Origin: Carettochelys insculpta
Taxonomy: Eukaryota; Chordata; Testudines; Carettochelyidae
Direction: 5' to 3'
DNA length: 64,000 nt
NCBI RefSeq assembly: GCF_033958435.1
Contig: NC_134145.1
Span: 39,087,501 to 39,151,500 of the forward strand
Under the pieces are notes generated by a model that was not told where the DNA came from, did no database searches, and worked only from the letters and a program-made list of their open reading frames with translations. Positions 9,933 through 21,811 of this stretch are shown here, piece after piece. Each line of letters begins with the position of its first letter. Within the stretch, counting starts at the first letter, position 1. The position numbers and the translations under genes are program-made.

Positions 9933-12900
9933 GGTCTTCAGATCTCTGCCAGGTGCTCTGCAGAGGCACTTGACATTCTCCCTAATCCAGATTGCTTGCA
10001 TGCTCTGGATTCCTTTATATGACCTTCTGTGGCAGGAGTCTGCTGCTTTATTCTCCGTCTCTCTTAATTCAGCCTTCTTGCTTATTTTAAGCAACATCTA
10101 TTACCAACAGTACTTTTCTTCCAACACGCACAGAAGCTGCTCCCTATATTTGGACCTCTAACACGTTGCTCTGTACCAATACTGAAGACCATCTTTAAAA
10201 CACCATTACTGAAATGAAGGGGAAGAGGCAGGTGAGAGCAACAAACAATTTTGTAGCAGGTACCACATAAAGGGAAGTGTGGGTGACGGTGGGGGGAAGA
10301 GAAAAAGAAAAAAGACCCCACCAATAGCACCATCTTTCCTCACCCCAGTCCTAAATTCTAGCCCACTGCTGGGATTACAGGAACTTGTGGGGAGGAGACC
10401 AAGACTGGTAAAGGGAACGGTGAGTAAGAGAGGGGGGGTTTTCTAGAATTCTTCCCCCCATACAAAAATACTAAAGCCCTGAATACAGCTAGTTATAAGG
10501 GAACTTACCAAGCTATTCTTAACCACTCTATCTGGGGTAAAAAAGGGTTTTAAAGTGCCTGAAATAACAAAATAAGAAGTTGCAGGACTTTGCAAGTCCA
10601 AAGCTTTAAGGTCAGACTCGGCCTCTGAAAATCCAGATCCTATAAAAATTACTGGGGAGGAAAAAAAAATGAAAATGTTCTCCATAAAAAGTGTTTGGAT
10701 AGTTGCTCTAGACAGTTTTTAAACTACTAAATTACTTTGTAACCAAAATTAGAACAGTTTATTCTCAAAATATTTACTCTGAGACTTAATTTACCTTCAG
10801 TGGTTTCTATGGAGACTAAAATTTTCTGCTGGTCTAATCTGTTTCACAGGCTCAATACTGTACTAGGAATTACACTGTACATCCTCAAGATGGCACACAA
10901 TGGAAAGTTATTGATAATGACATACAAAATGTTTTGAATATTTACCTATCTAGAATATTTAGCTTTCCATGTTACAATGCAATATTTTTTTTTAAATCTC
11001 TGCTGTCTTATTCTTAAATTAGAAATTTTAGGTTCTTATTTGAATTTCTAACATTGTGGGGGTAGCTGGCTAATATTTCTGTAGTATGATTTATTTTAAT
11101 TTTGTTCTTAGGTTAAGCAGTTTCATGCCCGATAGCATTCACTACTCTCTCCTCTAAAAACACTTGTTAGTGCTGGTGTATTTTGCAAATAAGTCTATTT
11201 ACAAACAGATACTGACCAATGAAAACTTATTTTTACAACTTTTCTCTATGTGTCAGTACTTCACAGAACAAACAGCTCTTGCTAGTGAGAGCTTACTGTT
11301 TAGAAAAGGTATCAAACATGGGAAGGGATGGCATGAAAATGAACAAGAGCAAGAATATTTCCCATCTTTGTTTTTTCAAAACATAGTACAAAAACTAACA
11401 GTTACAAAAGACTAAGTCATTTACAGATATCATGGTAATACCAATTATCAGCAAATGAGACTATATTCCTCCTTACTACATTAGCAGTTTAGCAACAGGC
11501 ATATCTCTTCAACTTTAAGCTGTATTATGCATGTAAACAGATGCATGATGTTCAAGGGCCCTTAATACCACTTTCGGATAAATTCAAGTCTATGGCATAT
11601 GTAGTCCCTATCCTACGGATATACACTATCACTAGATTACCCAACTGGCTCATAGCTACGCCAAAGGTTATGTAATCCTGCATTTACACTAGAAGTTACC
11701 CTTTCTAGTGGAGGTAGAATTAAACTATACATTGATATAAAAATAGTTTACACAGGATGACTGAAGCATTTTCTTCCAAAGGCTAGTTATAGCTTAAAAG
11801 GAGATCACTTTCTGCAGACTGCTTTGGTAATGCATTTAAGTTAAAGATGGACTGCCCTCTATCCTGAGAGCAAAATAAAAGCTATTCAAAATGTGTGTTA
11901 AAGCAAAGCACAAACATTAATTCTGCAACATTATAGTAGGAGTCTTTTTGCCTTGCCACAGAGGCTATAAGGAAATATAAACAGACCTAGAAAATGAAAG
12001 TACCGGACTCTGTTTACAGACCATGCACTGTGAAACTCTCTATGTGAGAAGCTAGCTAAATGATCCAAATATGGAAGTTCTTTGCCGTAGTATTGTCAAT
12101 TTTAGGAGATAAATGAGCAGTTGCATCTTAAGGACTAAGAAGTCAATTCTGGTTGCCGAGATTGAAATAATTGTGACCAGGATAGTAGTACTAATTAAAA
12201 GGCATATAAAATAATGTAAAGATAACAAATTTAGAAGAAGAAAATGGTTTAGGTGGTTTTTCCTCAATCTAACAATTATTTGGCCTCTAAACTAGAATCT
12301 TGATCCACAACTGCTCTTGGAACATGTCTATATTGCAGCTTGGAGTGAGACTTCTACTAAATTGGTTTGAGCTAATGTTACAAATAGCAACACAGACAAT
12401 GCACTTTCAGCTCTCAAGCCCAACCAACAACCTGGTTGCCATGGTTGCAGAAAAATGGCTACCCACTGGCTCGTGTCCCGATCAGGATCTAGCAGGTTCT
12501 CTCCCTCTGCTTTGGATCCTGCGTCAGCATCTGGATGCTGCCTCCTGGGTCTCGGTGCCTCTTTCTTCAGAGTATGTGCATTTGTGAGTGGAGCACGGGT
12601 GGGGGGAAGGGCCTGAGCAAGTAGGCAGGCGTGGAAAAGAAAGAGGAGAGAAAGGGAAAGGTGATGAGGACAGAAGCAGATATGGGAATGGGGTGGGGAA
12701 AGCAGGAGCACAGCAGCGGAGTTAATTCGGCAGCAACAGCCTCAGCAGAGAGACAACTGCCAGAGTCATCTGATGCCAAAGTGGTCACCAGAGCAGCTGG
12801 AGCTCTCATTACACCTTCCTGTCTCCTTCCCCTCCTCCTCCTAGTACCAGTAGCCCAGGTACCACAGTAGGCAGAGGGAAAGAGCCAGTGAATCAAGAAG

Positions 12901-15215
12901 ATTGGCTTCAGCATATGTGCATGCTTTGCCCCCTGCAAACACAACAGTTAAACTAAATCTTTAGCCTCAGGACTGGAGGAGCTCTAACACCCTGCTGTGG
13001 CATCTAGGCTGCAGGAACACTCACTCCCCAGTGTGGCCTAGGACCATGGAGAGGAGGGAGGGGCACACAGCTTCTCCGGTCTTGGGACCACAGGGAGAGC
13101 AGGGGAAGCCCATCTCCACATAGATGGACAGCCCTCCTTCAGGTGCCCTTACACATCCCTCTTCCACTGAATCTCATTCTCAAAGCACTGCAATGAGTTT
13201 CAGAAATCACCCCCCTTCCTTAACTATTTCCCCTCTCCGACTTAACCTCATCCCCCTTAGATAATTCTCCTTCCCACACTGGCCCTGCCCTGGGGAGAAG
13301 GCCACAAAGGCATCATGATGACCAATCGCCAGTTGGCCCAAATCCAATTGAGTGACACCGCAACCGCATGCTCCACATCATAACCCCTAGACAAGACTGT
13401 TAGGGCCAGCCCTGAGGTCAATGGCACTGGTACATTTAATAGTTATGGTGCTGAAAGCAATCCCCCTTACCTCTGTCCACAATACCATGCTCAGAGCTGG
13501 GCTGGAAACAGGGCTGTATGTCCAGGAGGGAGAGGCCTGGGTGTGGAGCCCCACATAAAAGCTGCACCCATGCCTGTAGTGTAGGAGTGTCTGTTGAGGT
13601 TTATAATTTTGATGTTGGGATACTGTACAATTGCAAAAATCATATGGGACTATTTCTGGCCAGGTTGTGGCTGGTGGCTGTCTTCACATGACTGACCACT
13701 TTCCCCTGCACTGTTTGGTATTCAGGGTAAAATTTGGACAGAACTCTGTAACAAAAGTCATTGAGTTTAGACCAAAGGTACTACAACTGCTGGGAATGCT
13801 TCATGTTGTGATCTACTCTTTGGACAGATATCTTTTTCTGGGATGCAGCTCTATGTCTGCTCAAGTTAGCTCATCAGTGAAGATGATGGAGATTTATTTA
13901 CAGCATCTATTTCAGAAAGCTACCTCCCACTGGAGAGTAGTTGGTGCTAAGTTTGGTATTTTCCTACTGTTCTTTTGGTTTCTAGAGTTCTGGTTCCAAT
14001 TGAGGAAGGATACAAGAAGTTATTTATCCTATACAGTAACTAGAGTTCTTTGAGATTTTTTTTCCCTACTGGGTGCGCCATTATTGGGGGCACAGTGCTC
14101 ATGCTTACCTGAAGCTGAACTGAGCACCTATAATGAACTTTACTTGAAGATCACATTATTTCCAACCCAAATACCTCCAACGTCTCCAGACACTGAAAAA
14201 TTTTTTTCCATTACAATCTTTCCTCAATGTTTTAACATTCAGGTACATAAATCTACTTTGGGGTAAAATGTGGCAATAAGATTACAGGATGCTTTTTCAT
14301 ACTCTTAAAACCAAGCTTTTAGAATGATAAGTGGTGTTTAATGAAAAAAGAGAACATTTTGCTAAGTCTTATAAAGAGTTTGCAGTTATCAGTCACTATA
14401 ACTACGGAAAAGCTCATTCATAAATCAGATCATCTTTCTTGCTCACGTAATTATTTGCAGTTAAGGGAACCAGACTGAAAGGGGAAAGGGCCCAGTTTAG
14501 CCACCATTACTGCAGGAGTGTTTAAGTTTTACATTCTTGGCACTGTCTCAGAATTCTCAAGAAAGTCTCATTTCATTACCTGTTCTGCTTTCCTTCAGTA
14601 TACATGCGACCTGCCCCTGCTTGAAATGTGTGTAGGTTTGAGATCTACATTAGTTTCTCCCTACTTCAGGAAAACTAAACAGATTAATGTCGATACTGCT
14701 ACAGAAATAATTCATTTACAAAAGATAAGCAATTAATACACCATTGTAGCAAGACATACCAATTGCTAACAAACCTGACTTATCCTTTAAAATGACTAAG
14801 ATCTTTCCTCATGTACAGTACAAGTGGCATATTAATCCAACCAAGAGCTGTAGGACTCAAAGGTAATCAAAGTCAGTTTACTTACTTATATTTGCATTAT
14901 AAATTAAAACCTGTAACTATATGTTATTCAATTTAGCTACAGCACAAACACTTTTGGATAACCCATTTTAATTACTGATTACATACACAATTCATCCTGA
15001 AATTATACTTTTAGATATCAGAGTAGGCTACTACAGAAAAAGGAACTCCAAAGTTCTAATTACACCTTGAAGAAATGGTACAAAGAGCCTGATTATAGAA
15101 GATTGAATGACAGGCTCATTACTTCAGTGATGTCTATGTTTAGCCACAGTTTACATAGCAGCAAAAGTGTCTGCATGGGGAAGAAGAGAAACATACATAA
15201 ACAAGTTATACTTAC
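9933..15215. other. Intronic sequence, nothing recognised
   Basis: Mostly AT-rich, with a more GC-rich patch near 12.4-13.5 kb. No further CDC14-like exon, RNA gene or full repeat was recognised by eye. The next exon expected after 15216 was looked for on the minus strand and not found. Confidence 0.5.
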
Positions 15216-15308
15216 CACATAAGATCCTATTAAAAATGCTGCATTTGCTCGTTTCCGCTGATCAAAAGTGGTATAGTGGACTATTTTCTTTCTTGATAGA
15301 CTGAAAGA
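15216..15308 (-). CDS. CDC14A: CDC14A-type phosphatase, coding exon 4
   Basis: The exon is 93 bp, bounded by an AACAG acceptor and a GTAAGT donor, in phase 0 at both ends. It encodes 31 residues containing [18 protein letters not shown] and [11 protein letters not shown], part of the N-terminal domain of CDC14 phosphatases. It follows the exon at 28770-28845 without a phase break. CDC14 enzymes are dual-specificity phosphatases that reverse proline-directed (CDK-type) phosphorylation; in vertebrates CDC14A acts at centrosomes and cilia. The catalytic domain lies in later exons outside the visible set. Confidence 0.9.
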
Positions 15309-16479
15309 CTGTTCAAAGAGAAAGGAAAGAGATGCCTCAGCTGTGTTAATTATGATAAAACACAGGACTTGAAAAAAGACATTTCCAACTTGATGAAATA
15401 ATCAAAAATATTACAAGGGGAGTAGTCTCATTGGAATGTCTGTTGGTGAGAGACCCCCCCCGAATGTAGATTTTAACACAAGCCTGAATGTCTACACCTA
15501 GGATGCATAAAGTAAGAGGCAGGCCCCTTTGGTGGGAGATGAAATTTTAGAACAGGGTCTCAGGCTCATCCATCTCATTAAAAATGTTACTGTTTTTCTG
15601 TATGTGTATTCACATTTCTATAACAATTAATAGTTTTTACAGTCTACATACTTATTTTCTTACACATGCCATAAGGGTCCCCCCAACATATGAATGTAAC
15701 TGGTATTTCCATCAGTTTGGACTACCCTAGACAGGTGGGGGTGAGGGGACCCCTACAAACTGCAGGGATGAAAAGTGGGGCCTGATGTAAAAAGTTTGTT
15801 CACTCTTGATCTAAACCACAACTAAACAGAACACTGGGCTCACGGGGCTCAGGCTGAATCAGATGGCCTGGGCAAGACATGCATTTTTAATTGTAATGTA
15901 GATGTACCCTTAGCATTAGGCGTAATCTTATTTCCTGCATTGATTTTACTAATCCTTCTAAAACCATCTAAAAAGAAACAGTTAAATAATAGCACAGATG
16001 AGCAGATAAGTCACAGTGAATGAGTGTCTAAAACAGCAATATTTAGTTCACAAGATTCTCTTTAATACTAAAGAAAGACTATTGATTATAAAGTCTCAGA
16101 CATGGAAATCTCAAATCTGTAACTGCCTTAGAAGCAGAATAGTGTTAGTTAAAACACAAGGAAACCACAGTGATAATGTGAAAATCAGTTCACTCGGTGA
16201 AGGTGCTGAATCACTCACATTTATGTACAATAAATCCACTAAATTGTGTAAGCTTCAGATCACAATGCATTTTTCAGATAAGCATGGATTTTTACACTGT
16301 CCATAAAAGTTCTAAGCAATGTTTCTGGAGACTGAATTTAGAGGGAGCAAGTTTCGTGACAGAAACCTCCCTCATTCAGTACTAAAAGTTTTTGAAGAGT
16401 GTTACACATAACTACAAACCTTTTTGGCAGAACTTAATAGTTTAATTGGTACTAGCCATAATGACTTTTCATACATACA
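15309..16479. other. Intron sequence, nothing recognised
   Basis: Start (on the minus strand, the end) of the roughly 13.5 kb intron between the exons at 28770 and 15308. No repeat with clear ends was identified. Confidence 0.5.
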
Positions 16480-16793
16480 GGGTGTGTCTACACAGGAACA
16501 AATATTTGAAATAGCCATGCTACTTGCCACTTGGAAGATTACTAATGAGGTGCTGAATTGAATATTCAGTGCCTCATTAGCATTAGGACGCTTCTGGCCC
16601 CAGCGCTTCAAAAGCACCGCTTTTGAAAGTGCGAGGCTCGGTGTGGCTACACGGGGGTCCTTTTCAAAAGGACCCGCACCTTTCAAAATCTCCTTATCCC
16701 GCTCACTGAGGCGCTGAATATTCAATTCAGCGCCTCTTTAGTAATCTTCAAAATATGGCTGTTTCAAAGATTTGTGCCTGTGTAGACACAGCC
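16480..16793. mobile_element. Harbinger-type MITE, 314 bp, ACA target duplication
   Basis: The ends read GGGTGTGTCTACACAGG and CCTGTGTAGACACAGCC, flanked by ACA on both sides (16477-16479 and 16794-16796). The subterminal parts are also inverted copies of each other, including a shared GAGGCGCTGAAT block near both ends. It has no coding potential and shares the GTCTACAC core with the other elements of this group. Confidence 0.85.
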
Positions 16794-17504
16794 ACAGAAA
16801 ATATAACTTAAGCTACAGAAGTTTCTACATGGGTTCATATGAAAACCTTATGCAAAAAAAGAATTTCTCTAAAACAAACCAAAAATAGTGGGCAAACTTA
16901 AGACAAGTTTATTGCAATGCATTCTTCAGTTTCTTTATTCCTATTCTCCACAGAAACAGCCTCTCTAGCAGTGTATCTGAAGTATGCTATGATAAACTGG
17001 TCTTATTCACCACTGCTTACAATGGAGGATAAACAGAGTGATTTAAATTAATGCGACTCAAGAACATCTAAATGGGACTATAATCCCTATGCGGGGGGGG
17101 GAATCTTTGCCAATTACGGCAGAACACGCTTGGAGACAAACATGAGCTGCTTTATATTTATTTATATGTACACAACCCTATCTTCCCTGGCATTCAACTA
17201 GTATTTTTTAAAAAAAAAAAAATCAGACTAGTAACACCACTAGCCCAAGAAGATAGCAATAAGCTTTTTCTCTATCACATTGGTCTCCAGAATTCTGTGG
17301 TTTTGATCAAGTCTCTTATGGTGTAAATCAAACAAAATTACGTTAACAGTGCCACACAAGCTATTACAATTGTACTTTATTGTGTTTGCATCTTAAACAG
17401 CCTATAGCAACATAATTTGCAGTTGTTTTGAAAGAATTAAAAACCAGTCGCAAATAGCACTTCTGTTTACCATGCTGGTTTGCCAGAAGTCATAAAGCAA
17501 TCCC

Positions 17505-17745
17505 CTTAGATTGGGGTGGGCAGTATTTTTTGATAAGGGGCCACACCAAGAATTGGCAAGTGGTCAAGGGCCACACTCTTCCATGATGTTAACAGAGGAG
17601 GTGTGGGGCCTAGAATGAACGTTGAGTGCATAAGGATGCTCTGGGTTTCCTGCCAACAGAAGCTGCAAGATTTTGCTTGGAGCAGGACAGTGTGTGAAGC
17701 CTTTCCCGTCTCTGTCCCGCAAGGCTGAAAATATTTACTTAAATG
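17505..17745 (+). repeat. Dispersed repeat fragment, possibly hAT-derived
   Basis: The stretch starting GGGGTGGGCAGT and containing GGGGCCACACCAAGAATT and GGCCACACTCTTCCATGATG looks like a decayed dispersed repeat. Assignment is from general resemblance; no termini or target duplication were found. Confidence 0.35.
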
Positions 17746-17845
17746 AAAAACTGTATGTTAAAGAAATATTCTGAATGAAACTTTAAAATGCAAGTCAGGC
17801 AGTTCAGCCCCATTGGGATGGGGAATTCTCAAGGCTTGGCTTAGA

Positions 17846-18160
17846 TCACGGGTTCTCCAACTTCATTGCAACTTGACCTTCTTCTGACAGCAAACGTTAC
17901 TGCACGACGCTATAAGGGAGAGCTAAAGCCTGAGCCCGTCTGAGCCTCGCATCCTCAGGTGGGGAAGGGCAAATGCCAGAGACTTCAGCCCCACATGTGG
18001 GGACTGTAACATCAGCCCTGACACCTATGGGTGGACTCTTGGGCTTTGGCTTCAGCCCTAGCAAGTTTAAAGCCAGCCATGATGACCCTATTAAAACAAG
18101 ATCCAATCCCATTTGGGGTCCTGACCCCCCCGCCCCTCCAGTTTCAGAAACACTGCTCTG
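17846..18160. mobile_element. hAT-like non-autonomous element
   Basis: The left side has GGGTTCTCCAACTT and the right side CAGTTTCAGAAACACTG, which read as degenerate inverted termini of the CAGTGxTTCTxAAACT kind common in hAT elements. No intact coding region is present. The ends are too decayed to show an 8-bp duplication. Confidence 0.5.
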
Positions 18161-18269
18161 GTCTGCTCTGGGAATTGTTTGGGGAAGTTCTGTAGTCAGT
18201 GCTATTCAGACCAAAGTCTGAAGTCAGACCAAATGATCAGTGCTCCTCTCTCACCTTGGAGTCTGACAT

Positions 18270-18356
18270 TACATCTGATGAAGCAGGTCTTTGCCAACGA
18301 AAGCTTATGCTCCAACATATCCGTTAGTCTGTAAGGTGCCACAGGACTTCTCGTTG
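18270..18356 (+). mobile_element. Penelope-type terminal repeat with hammerhead-like core (plus copy)
   Basis: The sequence has CTGATGA at 18275-18281, a short hairpin (about 18283-18298), GAAA at 18299-18302, then AGC-TTAT-GCT (18302-18311). The tail TTAGTCTGTAAGGTGCCACAGGAC resembles in layout the 3' end of the element at 56.6 kb. It is paired with an inverted copy at 18607-18690. Confidence 0.6.
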
Positions 18357-18606
18357 TCTTTTCTTGGAACCCGTGAATGTCTCTGCAGCTCCTTTGGTTC
18401 AGCCTGGTGGATCTGTGGCAACATGGCTGGGTACCTAGGGCGGTTGCACCAAGCTATCTGGAATCTTTTTTCCATTCCTTTGTTACAAATTCACAGTCAC
18501 ATTGAAGAGCTTTCTATTATTTTTCACTGCTACCTCCAAACAGGCTAACAGCCTGTGAAAGCTGTGAGAGTACATTCAGTCAGAGGGCCAGTGTGCAACA
18601 GCAATG

Positions 18607-18690
18607 AAGGGTCCTGTGGCACCTTATAGACTAACAGAAAAGTTTTGAGCATGAGCTTTCGTGAGCACAGACTCACTTCATCAGTGTGCA
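18607..18690 (-). mobile_element. Penelope-type terminal repeat with hammerhead-like core (minus copy)
   Basis: On the minus strand CTGATGA (18678-18684) is followed by a hairpin with perfect GTGAG/CTCAC arms, GAAA (complement at 18657-18660), and AGC-TCAT-GCT. The tail reads GTTAGTCTATAAGGTGCC. It is the inverted, better preserved partner of the copy at 18270-18356; the two are tail to tail about 250 bp apart. Confidence 0.6.
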
Positions 18691-19107
18691 GTGGAGTGGC
18701 AGGGCAGCCACATGCTGTTCTCTGTGTATGTTTACAAAGCAGCATTGCATGGGCTCACTATCAGGGCACACATCCTGGTTTGCGCCCTCTGATCAACAGC
18801 CGTTTTCTGGGGTGGGTACCAAACTCTGCTCCCACATTCAGAGCAATGTCACCTCTCCATTTAAACCTTTGCATTACTGCTCGTGTTGTATTGATGTTAG
18901 GGGTTACTTTGACACTTATTTCTACTAGCTTAGTTAAATAGCAACTTTCTCTATGCTACTAGTTAAGAGACCTCATGTGGCTGCATACCTGGAGGTCTTT
19001 AGTTTCCCTTACAAGTTGTGCTGGGGAAAGAAAATACAATTTTTTGGCTGTAATTCTTGTTATCTGAAGCCAGGATGTCAAAAGGAGGAGGGAGAAAACT
19101 TGTTCTT

Positions 19108-19400
19108 CTTGGCCTCTGACGACAGAACAAGAGGCAATGGACTTAAACTGCAGCAAGGGAGGTTTACGTTGGACATTAGGAAAAAGTTCCTAACTGTCGG
19201 GGGGGGGCGGGGTCAAAGAGTGGAATAAATTGCCAAAGGAGGTTGTGGAATCTCCATCGCTGGAGATATTTAAGAACAGGTTAGATAGATGTCTATCAGG
19301 GATGGTTTAGACAGTACTTGGTCCTGCCATTGGGGCAGGGGGCTGGACTCGATGGCCTCTTGAGGTCCCTTCCAGTTCTAGTATTCTATGATTCTGTGAA
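19108..19400 (+). mobile_element. CR1 LINE, 3' end fragment
   Basis: The fragment has the standard CR1 3' region: GGACATTAGGAAAAAGTTCC, GGAATAAATTGCC, GGTTAGATAGATGTCTATCA, CTTGAGGTCCCTTCCAGT, and the terminal ATTCTATGATTCTG microsatellite. It is 5'-truncated, as most CR1 copies are. A G-rich run interrupts it at 19200. Confidence 0.9.
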
Positions 19401-21049
19401 TTATTTCTATAGTCAAGAGTACTTTGGAATTTGATGTTTTAAGAATCACTTTTAAAATTGTTTAGTAATCATGTTAAAGTCCTCTTAAAATTAGTTTTTT
19501 TTTTATGAACAGGGTAACAAACAGACTGCAGTAATAGGTTACTCCTGGTGGCATTTTCATTGTACCAGGAATTTGGGTGGGAGAGAAACACTCAAATTCA
19601 CAGAAGTATCTCTGACATTTAAACTACTGGAATACAGAATTTTTTATATTTCAGCTGTTCCATTCGAAAAAAGTGAGAGCTATAGTTTAATCTCCAGGGA
19701 CCCACATCGCTATTTTGTACATTTAGATCAAATTTTTGATATATGCTGTAAATAAGACACTGAAAACTTGTCTTGAGTAACTGGTATGAAAACTTATTAT
19801 TTGCAATAAACCAAATGCTGAAGGAACTTTGTAAGATAAAACATTTGAATTGCAAATTCCAGTAGATTCAGAAATGTCACTATCTTGCCATGTAAAATCC
19901 ATTCATGTAGGAACAACCACCACCTGTCATTGGTTAAAATAACACTGTTGCAAGAGCACTGAACTAGGCATCTGAATTTTAGACTCTGCTCACTTCCATT
20001 TAACTTTGTTAACGTTACATAGATGAGAATTAAATTCAGTAGATCTATTTTAATTAAAATATTAAGTCACTAGACAGCAGTTCTGAAAGCTGCTCTATGT
20101 GAGCAGAAATTTAAAATGTACATGAGTCCTCCAAGATCTATGGATAGTCACCGAGACCCACTGCTTAGATCAGATAACAGTGACAGGCTTTTATATTTGC
20201 TAAAACACAAATAATTCATAGTATTTGCCAGCAGAATACCTAGTTTTCAAAAGTTTACATGTACGAAAAAAAGTGTTCAGATTACTTATATAAAAACAGT
20301 TGGTATATGACACTAGGTTTTGGCTAGTTTTTGAAGTCTGTAATGTTCCCTCAGATCACTTCCATCCATATGCAGCTTTTCCCCCTCCATCTGCAGAATA
20401 CATTTTATGTGCACCAAATGTGCGTATCAGGGTGGGTAATTTTTTTTTAATTGAGTTTTCAATTTGTTTCTCATAAGACTAAAAAGTATCAGGTGTGAAG
20501 AAAGAAAAGATGGATAGAATTGTTCTTGTTCTGGTCTTATCTGGTGGTGGACCAGGTCCAAGCATAGCAGAGGAGTTATTTATCGAGAGAAAATTATAGA
20601 TGAAGATGGGGACATGACTGAGTGGATCAACTGTTTAGTAACTGAAATAATTCACTTTGCAATGCATCATTCTTCAAGTCTCTCTATATGCCTTTTAGTA
20701 TAAATGTGATTTGACAAGTAAATTTCCAAGCTATTTGCTGTGTTGGATCTTGCTTGAAAAAAAAAATAAATAAAAAATTAGCTTAGCTAAACCTTATGGC
20801 TGGTTTAAATTAGTTAATTAGGTTTACAATCTATCACTCAAGTAAGCAATACAGAAAGCTGTCGCAAGAGAAATCTAGAGCTGCCAGTTACCATTGTCAT
20901 TTTCTATTTTTATTTTGCAATGATACATGCCCCTTATTTTGGAACATCATGGCCACAGACAATAGTGGTGATGCCGTAAATGTATTCCCTATTTTACATC
21001 AGCAGAACTCATCTTTCCCAAGGGAACCCCATTCTGTACTTGTTTTCTC

Positions 21050-21083
<34 letters not shown>

Positions 21084-21536
21084 AGAGAAATGCCAGTGAG
21101 TTCAATGGAGCTTAATCCAAAAATAAGTGCACTGTAAGCACAGTCAGTCTTCACTTTTTTGGAAACTTCTTTTAAATCTCTTTTTGTGGTGGTGATTTAA
21201 ATAAATTATTTTAAGTAGCTTTGATTTAAATCAATCCACCCTGGTGCAAATGAGCACCACCAGTAGAACCAAAAAAGTATAGCTATGGGCACTTCACTAA
21301 TCAGATGGGTGGCATCTGAATGTCTCCTGAGTGGCTGCACAAGTGCACAGCTTATTGGGAACCCATGCTGAAAGGAAAGAACAAGTTAATATGTATAATG
21401 CAAAGAACTAAGATTACTCTGTCTCTGGTTTCCTAGGAAACCAGAGTCTCGGTGTTAACTGTACTTTATATCCCGATATTAATGAGTTTTACACCTTAGT
21501 CTACTCTGTACAAATAACACAAAAGTGCTTCTTTCT
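19401..21536. other. Intron sequence with a poly(A) tract
   Basis: AT-rich sequence with an A run of about 30 at 21051-21080, probably a retroposon tail or slippage tract. No gene or clear element was recognised. Confidence 0.45.
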
Positions 21537-21538
21537 TA

Positions 21539-21809
21539 GGGTGACCCTATCTCCCTGTCCCAAATATGGGACAGGGAGATATGGAGGGAGAAGTGGCTCC
21601 TCCCGACTTCACCAAGCCCTGGGGAAGCCGCAGCCGTGGGCACCCCAGAGCCCCGGGAAAGCATCAGCCGCGGGTGCTCCTGGCCCCTCCCCTAGCCCCC
21701 TAGGGCCTAAATACAGGACAATTAGTCCCTTTTAAAACCCAAGTAGGGACACCTTTTTGGTGTCTCGAATACAGGAATGTCCCACCCAGTATGGGAGGGT
21801 TGGTCACCG
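21539..21809. mobile_element. MITE with GGTGACC termini and TA duplication
   Basis: The ends GGGTGACC and GGTCACCG are inverted and flanked by TA on each side (21537-21538 and 21810-21811), as for Tc1/mariner-type elements. A perfect 14-bp hairpin, TATCTCCCTGTCCC with its inverse, occupies about 21548-21582. The interior is GC-rich and non-coding. Confidence 0.6.
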
Positions 21810-21811
21810 TA

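Noticed and set aside
13631..14053. 140-codon open frame on the plus strand
   Set aside because: No known motif, not near other exons, composition typical of intron.
1..15215. Search for the next CDC14A exon (start of the catalytic region)
   Set aside because: No stretch on the minus strand matched the expected block with proper splice sites; it probably lies outside the window, though a divergent exon could be missed by eye.
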